A stretch of 7,141 bases of DNA from positions 1 to 7,141 of the forward strand of contig JAEWYA010000037.1 in the NCBI GenBank assembly GCA_023395775.1, given 5' to 3'. Under the pieces are notes generated by a model. That model made no database searches. It was not told the DNA's origin and was given only the letters and a program-made list of their open reading frames with translations. Position 1 is the first letter of the stretch. Each line of letters begins with the position of its first letter. Source of the stretch: Bacillota bacterium (GTDB lineage Bacteria; Bacillota; Clostridia; Oscillospirales; Oscillospiraceae). Below are positions 4,443 through 7,141 of this stretch, piece after piece. The position numbers and the translations under genes were made by a program.

Positions 4443-6983
4443 GCTGTAAGGCGTGTTCTCCAGCGGCAGGCTCGCGCGGAAATTTCCGTCATAGCGGAAA
4501 TAGGCGTCCGCGATAGCGGGGGCGGTTGGGATAGAAGTGATCTCCCCGATACCGATGGCCCCGCAGGCCACGCTGAGGCCCGGCTTTTCCACAATCAGCG
4601 CCTTCACCTCCGGAACCTCGTTTGCCCGGAACAGCCCCAGAGTGCCGTACTTGGCAAGGGGCTTGCAGTCTTGCAGAGGATAGCGCTCCGTCAGCGCGAA
4701 GCCCATGGACATGACCACGCCGCCCTCGATCTGTCCCTCTACGGAGGTTGGATTCACGGCTTTCCCCACATCGTGGGCCGCCACGATCTTTTCGATCTTC
4801 CCCTCGTCGTTCAGGATGCAGATCTGGGTCGCATAGCCGTAGGCTACGTGGCTCACTGGGTTGGGTACATCCGCTCCCAGCGGGTCGGTCTTCGCCAGAT
4901 ACTCCCCGTAAAACTCCTGCCCTTCCAAATCGGCCAGGGTTTTTCCGTCCATCGCCCCGTTCAGCTTTTCACATGCCCTGCGGCAGGCCTCGCCCGTCAC
5001 CAGCGTCTGCCGGGACCCGGAGGTAGTCCCCGAGTCCGGCGCCAGATATGTATTGGATCGCTCGTAAATCACGTCTTCCCGCTTTAATCCCGTCCGGTCG
5101 CAGACCATCTGGGTCAAAACCGTTCCCAGTCCCTGCCCGATGCAGGATGCTCCGGCGAAGATATGGAGCTTTCCGCCCTCAACGACCAGCCGCGCCCGGC
5201 CGGTATCGGGGATGCCAACGCCCACGCCCGCGTTCTTCATGGCGCAGCCGATGCCCACATATTTTGCGGCGTCGTAATAGGGCTTCACCGCCTCCAGCGT
5301 CTCCGCAAGCCCCGTGGACGCGTCCACGATCTGGCCGTTGGGCAGTTCCTGTCCCGGTCGGATGGCATTGCGCCAGCGGATCTCCCAGGGGGTGATTCCC
5401 ACCTTATCCGCCATCTGGTTCAAAAGGCTTTCCACGCAAAAGCAGGTCTGCGTGACTCCGAAGCCCCGAAACGCCCCGGCGGGGGGATTGTTGGTGTAAT
5501 ACGCCCACCCGTCGATCTCAAAATTCTGATAGTTGTACGGCCCTGCCGCGTGGGTACAGGCCCGTTCCAGCACCGGCCCTCCCAAAGACGCATAGGCTCC
5601 GGTATCCGCAATGACCTCCGCGGCCACGCCCTGAATGATGCCGTTTTCATCGCAGCCCATGGAAAACTCCATCTCCATGGGATGCCGCTTGGGGTGGATG
5701 AGGATGCTCTCCGCTCGGCTGAGCTTTGCCTTGACCGGACGCTTTGTGAGATACGCCACCAGCGCCGCCAGATGCTGCACGGTCACGTCCTCCTTGCCGC
5801 CGAAGCCGCCGCCCACCAGCAGGTTTTTGACCTTCACCTTTTCAGCGGGCAGGCCCAGCATCCCCATGGTCTCGTGCTGCGTGTCATATGCCCCCTGGTC
5901 CGTGGACCAAATCATCACGCCGTCCCCCTCCGGGAACGCCACGGCGCACTCCGGCTCCAAAAACGCGTGCTCTGTCCAGGGTGTGGAAAAGTGCTGCGTC
6001 AGCACATATTTCGATCTCGCAATGGCCTCCGCTGGATTGCCCCGCTGGATATGCTTGTGGGCCAAAAGATTTCCCGCCCTGTGGACCAGCGGCGCATCCG
6101 GCAGCATGGCCTCCTTTGGGCTGCGGACCATGGGCAGTTCCTCGTAGTCCACCTTCACGAGGGCCTTCGCCTGCTCCAAGAGCTCCTTCGTCTCAGCGGC
6201 TACAATACAGATGGCGTCACCCAAATAATGCGTGATCTCCCCCACCGCGATCATGGTGTCCCAGTCCTTCATCAGGTGCCCCACCTTGTTCTGTCCCGGG
6301 ACATCCGCGGCCGTAAACACGCCCACAACACCCGGCAGGGCTTTCGCCTCCTCCGTGTGGATGGCCAGCACCCGAGCCCGGGGATAAGCGCTGCGCACCG
6401 CGCTGGCGTAAATCATTCCGTCCAGATAGACATCGTCCGGATACTGCCCCGCACCAGTGACCTTTTCCCGTACGTCCACCCGCGGGACCCGCGCGCCCAG
6501 ACTCCAATCCTGCGGCAGCTCCGGAATTTTTCCGTCGCGGAACACCTCCGCCGCCAGCAAAATAGCGTCGATGATCTTTACGTACCCGGTACAGCGGCAG
6601 ATGTTGTTGCGGATGGCGAACGCCGCCTCTTCTCTGGTGGGATTCCGGTTCACATCCAGCAGCGCCTTTGCGGAGATCACCATGCCCGGTATACAAAACC
6701 CGCACTGCACGGCCCCCGCCTTGCCGAACGCATAGGTAAACACGTCCTTCTCAAAATCGCTCAGGCCCTCCACCGTCAAAACGGACTTTCCCTCCAGCTT
6801 GTCGGTCTGGGGGATGCAGGCCTTCGTGGGCTTTCCGTCGATCAGCACCGTGCAGGTGCCGCAGGCTCCCTCGCTGCACCCGTCCTTCACGGAAGTCAAC
6901 CGCAGTTCATCCCGCAGGAAGCGGATGAGTTTTTGGTTTTTCTCCACGGTCACAGCGTTGCCGTTCACGGTAAATGTCGCCAT
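4434..6983 (-). CDS. Fused [2Fe-2S]-molybdopterin xanthine dehydrogenase, selenium-dependent type
   Basis: This single 849-aa chain combines two subunits of a molybdenum hydroxylase. Residues 1-75 form the plant-type ferredoxin domain with C36, C41, C44 and C56. Residues 76-150 hold the second [2Fe-2S] cluster with C94, C97, C129 and C131 (QCGFC, CRC). After a short linker, the hammerhead domain covers about 165-285 and the Mo region about 300-845. Mo-site motifs are GGGFGGKED (391-399), AGAFRGFG (502-509), CIGQG (614-618) and GIGEITS (811-817), with E814 the expected catalytic glutamate. E343, R433 and F508 sit where bovine enzyme has E802, R880 and F914, favouring a purine substrate. No FAD domain is present, so flavin or another acceptor must come from a partner. 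Length and build fit proteins annotated as selenium-dependent xanthine dehydrogenase; E. coli XdhD differs in lacking the cluster cysteines. No in-frame UGA is needed, since selenium in these enzymes is a labile ligand. Start at 6983 chosen over 7049 on the ribosome site. Confidence 0.9.
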   Translation of the reverse strand: MATFTVNGNAVTVEKNQKLIRFLRDELRLTSVKDGCSEGACGTCTVLIDGKPTKACIPQTDKLEGKSVLTVEGLSDFEKDVFTYAFGKAGAVQCGFCIPGMVISAKALLDVNRNPTREEAAFAIRNNICRCTGYVKIIDAILLAAEVFRDGKIPELPQDWSLGARVPRVDVREKVTGAGQYPDDVYLDGMIYASAVRSAYPRARVLAIHTEEAKALPGVVGVFTAADVPGQNKVGHLMKDWDTMIAVGEITHYLGDAICIVAAETKELLEQAKALVKVDYEELPMVRSPKEAMLPDAPLVHRAGNLLAHKHIQRGNPAEAIARSKYVLTQHFSTPWTEHAFLEPECAVAFPEGDGVMIWSTDQGAYDTQHETMGMLGLPAEKVKVKNLLVGGGFGGKEDVTVQHLAALVAYLTKRPVKAKLSRAESILIHPKRHPMEMEFSMGCDENGIIQGVAAEVIADTGAYASLGGPVLERACTHAAGPYNYQNFEIDGWAYYTNNPPAGAFRGFGVTQTCFCVESLLNQMADKVGITPWEIRWRNAIRPGQELPNGQIVDASTGLAETLEAVKPYYDAAKYVGIGCAMKNAGVGVGIPDTGRARLVVEGGKLHIFAGASCIGQGLGTVLTQMVCDRTGLKREDVIYERSNTYLAPDSGTTSGSRQTLVTGEACRRACEKLNGAMDGKTLADLEGQEFYGEYLAKTDPLGADVPNPVSHVAYGYATQICILNDEGKIEKIVAAHDVGKAVNPTSVEGQIEGGVVMSMGFALTERYPLQDCKPLAKYGTLGLFRANEVPEVKALIVEKPGLSVACGAIGIGEITSIPTAPAIADAYFRYDGNFRASLPLENTPYSKK

Positions 6984-7072
6984 CGTGTAATCCTCCTCAA
7001 ACTCCGTGCCCGGCCCCGGTCCCACGGTCTTTTTCGGGTCCCCTCTCATTCATTTCAGAAAGGTCGTCCTTT
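6984..7072 (-). promoter_or_regulatory. Untranslated leader of the fused hydroxylase mRNA with two small hairpins
   Basis: The predicted leader contains AAAGG-ACGA-CCTTT (7072-7059) right at its 5' end. It also has a GC-rich imperfect hairpin closed by CCGTG/CACGG (7027-7004), ending 6 nt before the ribosome binding site. Neither is followed by a T-tract, so neither looks like a terminator. No known riboswitch class was recognised; the leader is shorter than the usual molybdenum-cofactor RNA motif. Confidence 0.3.
6991..6997 (-). promoter_or_regulatory. Strong ribosome binding site that decides the fused hydroxylase start
   Basis: On the minus strand AGGAGGA (6997-6991) stands 7 nt before the ATG at 6983, and the protein then opens with MATFTVNG, as expected for a ferredoxin domain. 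The in-frame ATG at 7049 would add 22 residues (many Gly, Pro and charged) with no domain character and has no well-placed ribosome site. Confidence 0.85.
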
Positions 7073-7078
7073 TCTATC

Positions 7079-7107
7079 ATTATACAATAATTTTTAGGTC
7101 AACGCAA
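7079..7107 (-). promoter_or_regulatory. Sigma-A-type promoter of the fused hydroxylase gene
   Basis: The minus strand carries a perfect TATAAT (7084-7079) with TTGCGT (7107-7102) 17 nt upstream. A better -35 match, TTGACC (7102-7097), is only 12 nt from the -10 and so is not usable with it. Transcription would begin near 7072, giving a leader of about 88 nt. A perfect 13-bp inverted repeat, ATTAT-ACA-ATAAT at 7079-7091, overlaps the -10 box and could be an operator, though AT-rich palindromes of this size also arise by chance. Confidence 0.65.
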
Positions 7108-7141
7108 TCTTTGTTTGTGCAGTTCGTTATTCTATTTAAAC

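Noticed and set aside
3259..4594. Minus-strand open frames of 252 aa (3259-4017) and 233 aa (3893-4594)
   Set aside because: They are antisense to mocA and crcB and overlap xdhA or the hydroxylase end. Their composition is Arg/Pro-rich and no motif is present.
4434..6983. Selenocysteine in the 'selenium-dependent' hydroxylase
   Set aside because: The frame is uninterrupted with no in-frame UGA. In this family selenium is thought to be a labile cofactor ligand, not Sec.
5163..7097. 644-aa open frame on the plus strand
   Set aside because: It is antisense to the fused hydroxylase, lacks any recognisable motif, has a composition typical of antisense frames, and runs through the promoter region.
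7097..7102. TTGACC as -35 box of the fused hydroxylase promoter
   Set aside because: It is only 12 nt from the TATAAT, too short for sigma-A. TTGCGT at 7107-7102 with a 17-nt spacer is preferred.

Overview
The window is a compact purine-oxidation (molybdenum hydroxylase) locus, most likely from an anaerobic, fairly GC-rich Firmicute of the Clostridia/Oscillospiraceae type. The evidence for the organism is indirect. Genes are preceded by strong AGGAGG-type ribosome binding sites, promoters are AT-rich with sigma-A-like boxes, and the genes belong to the xanthine dehydrogenase group that such gut anaerobes use for purine breakdown. No rRNA or other taxonomic marker is present, so this is inference.

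Layout, left to right. (1) Positions 1-3347, minus strand: a tightly packed three-gene operon in the order xdhA (molybdenum subunit, 764 aa), xdhB (FAD subunit, 293 aa) and xdhC ([2Fe-2S] subunit, cut by the left edge of the window). Gene order, lengths and many motifs match the E. coli xdhABC enzyme. (2) Positions 3348-3447: a short divergent promoter region. (3) Positions 3448-4406, plus strand: a two-gene unit made of a MocA/YgfJ-family nucleotidyltransferase (molybdenum cofactor cytidylylation or hydroxylase maturation) and, 2 bases later, a CrcB/Fluc fluoride channel. A hairpin plus T-tract follows at 4411-4442. (4) Positions 4434-6983, minus strand, convergent with crcB: a second molybdenum hydroxylase of different build, 849 aa. 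Both [2Fe-2S] clusters and the whole molybdopterin region are fused in one chain with no FAD domain, as in the family annotated as selenium-dependent xanthine dehydrogenase. (5) Positions 6984-7141: its leader and a clear promoter. No gene is visible there.

How the parts fit: XdhABC and the fused enzyme would each hydroxylate a purine-type substrate at a Mo-pyranopterin-cytosine-dinucleotide centre and pass electrons through [2Fe-2S] clusters to FAD or another acceptor. The MocA-like protein would supply or mature the cofactor for one or both. CrcB is the odd member, a fluoride exporter with no known link to purine oxidation. No intergenic stretch exceeds 160 bases. No RNA gene, mobile element, CRISPR array or long repeat was seen.
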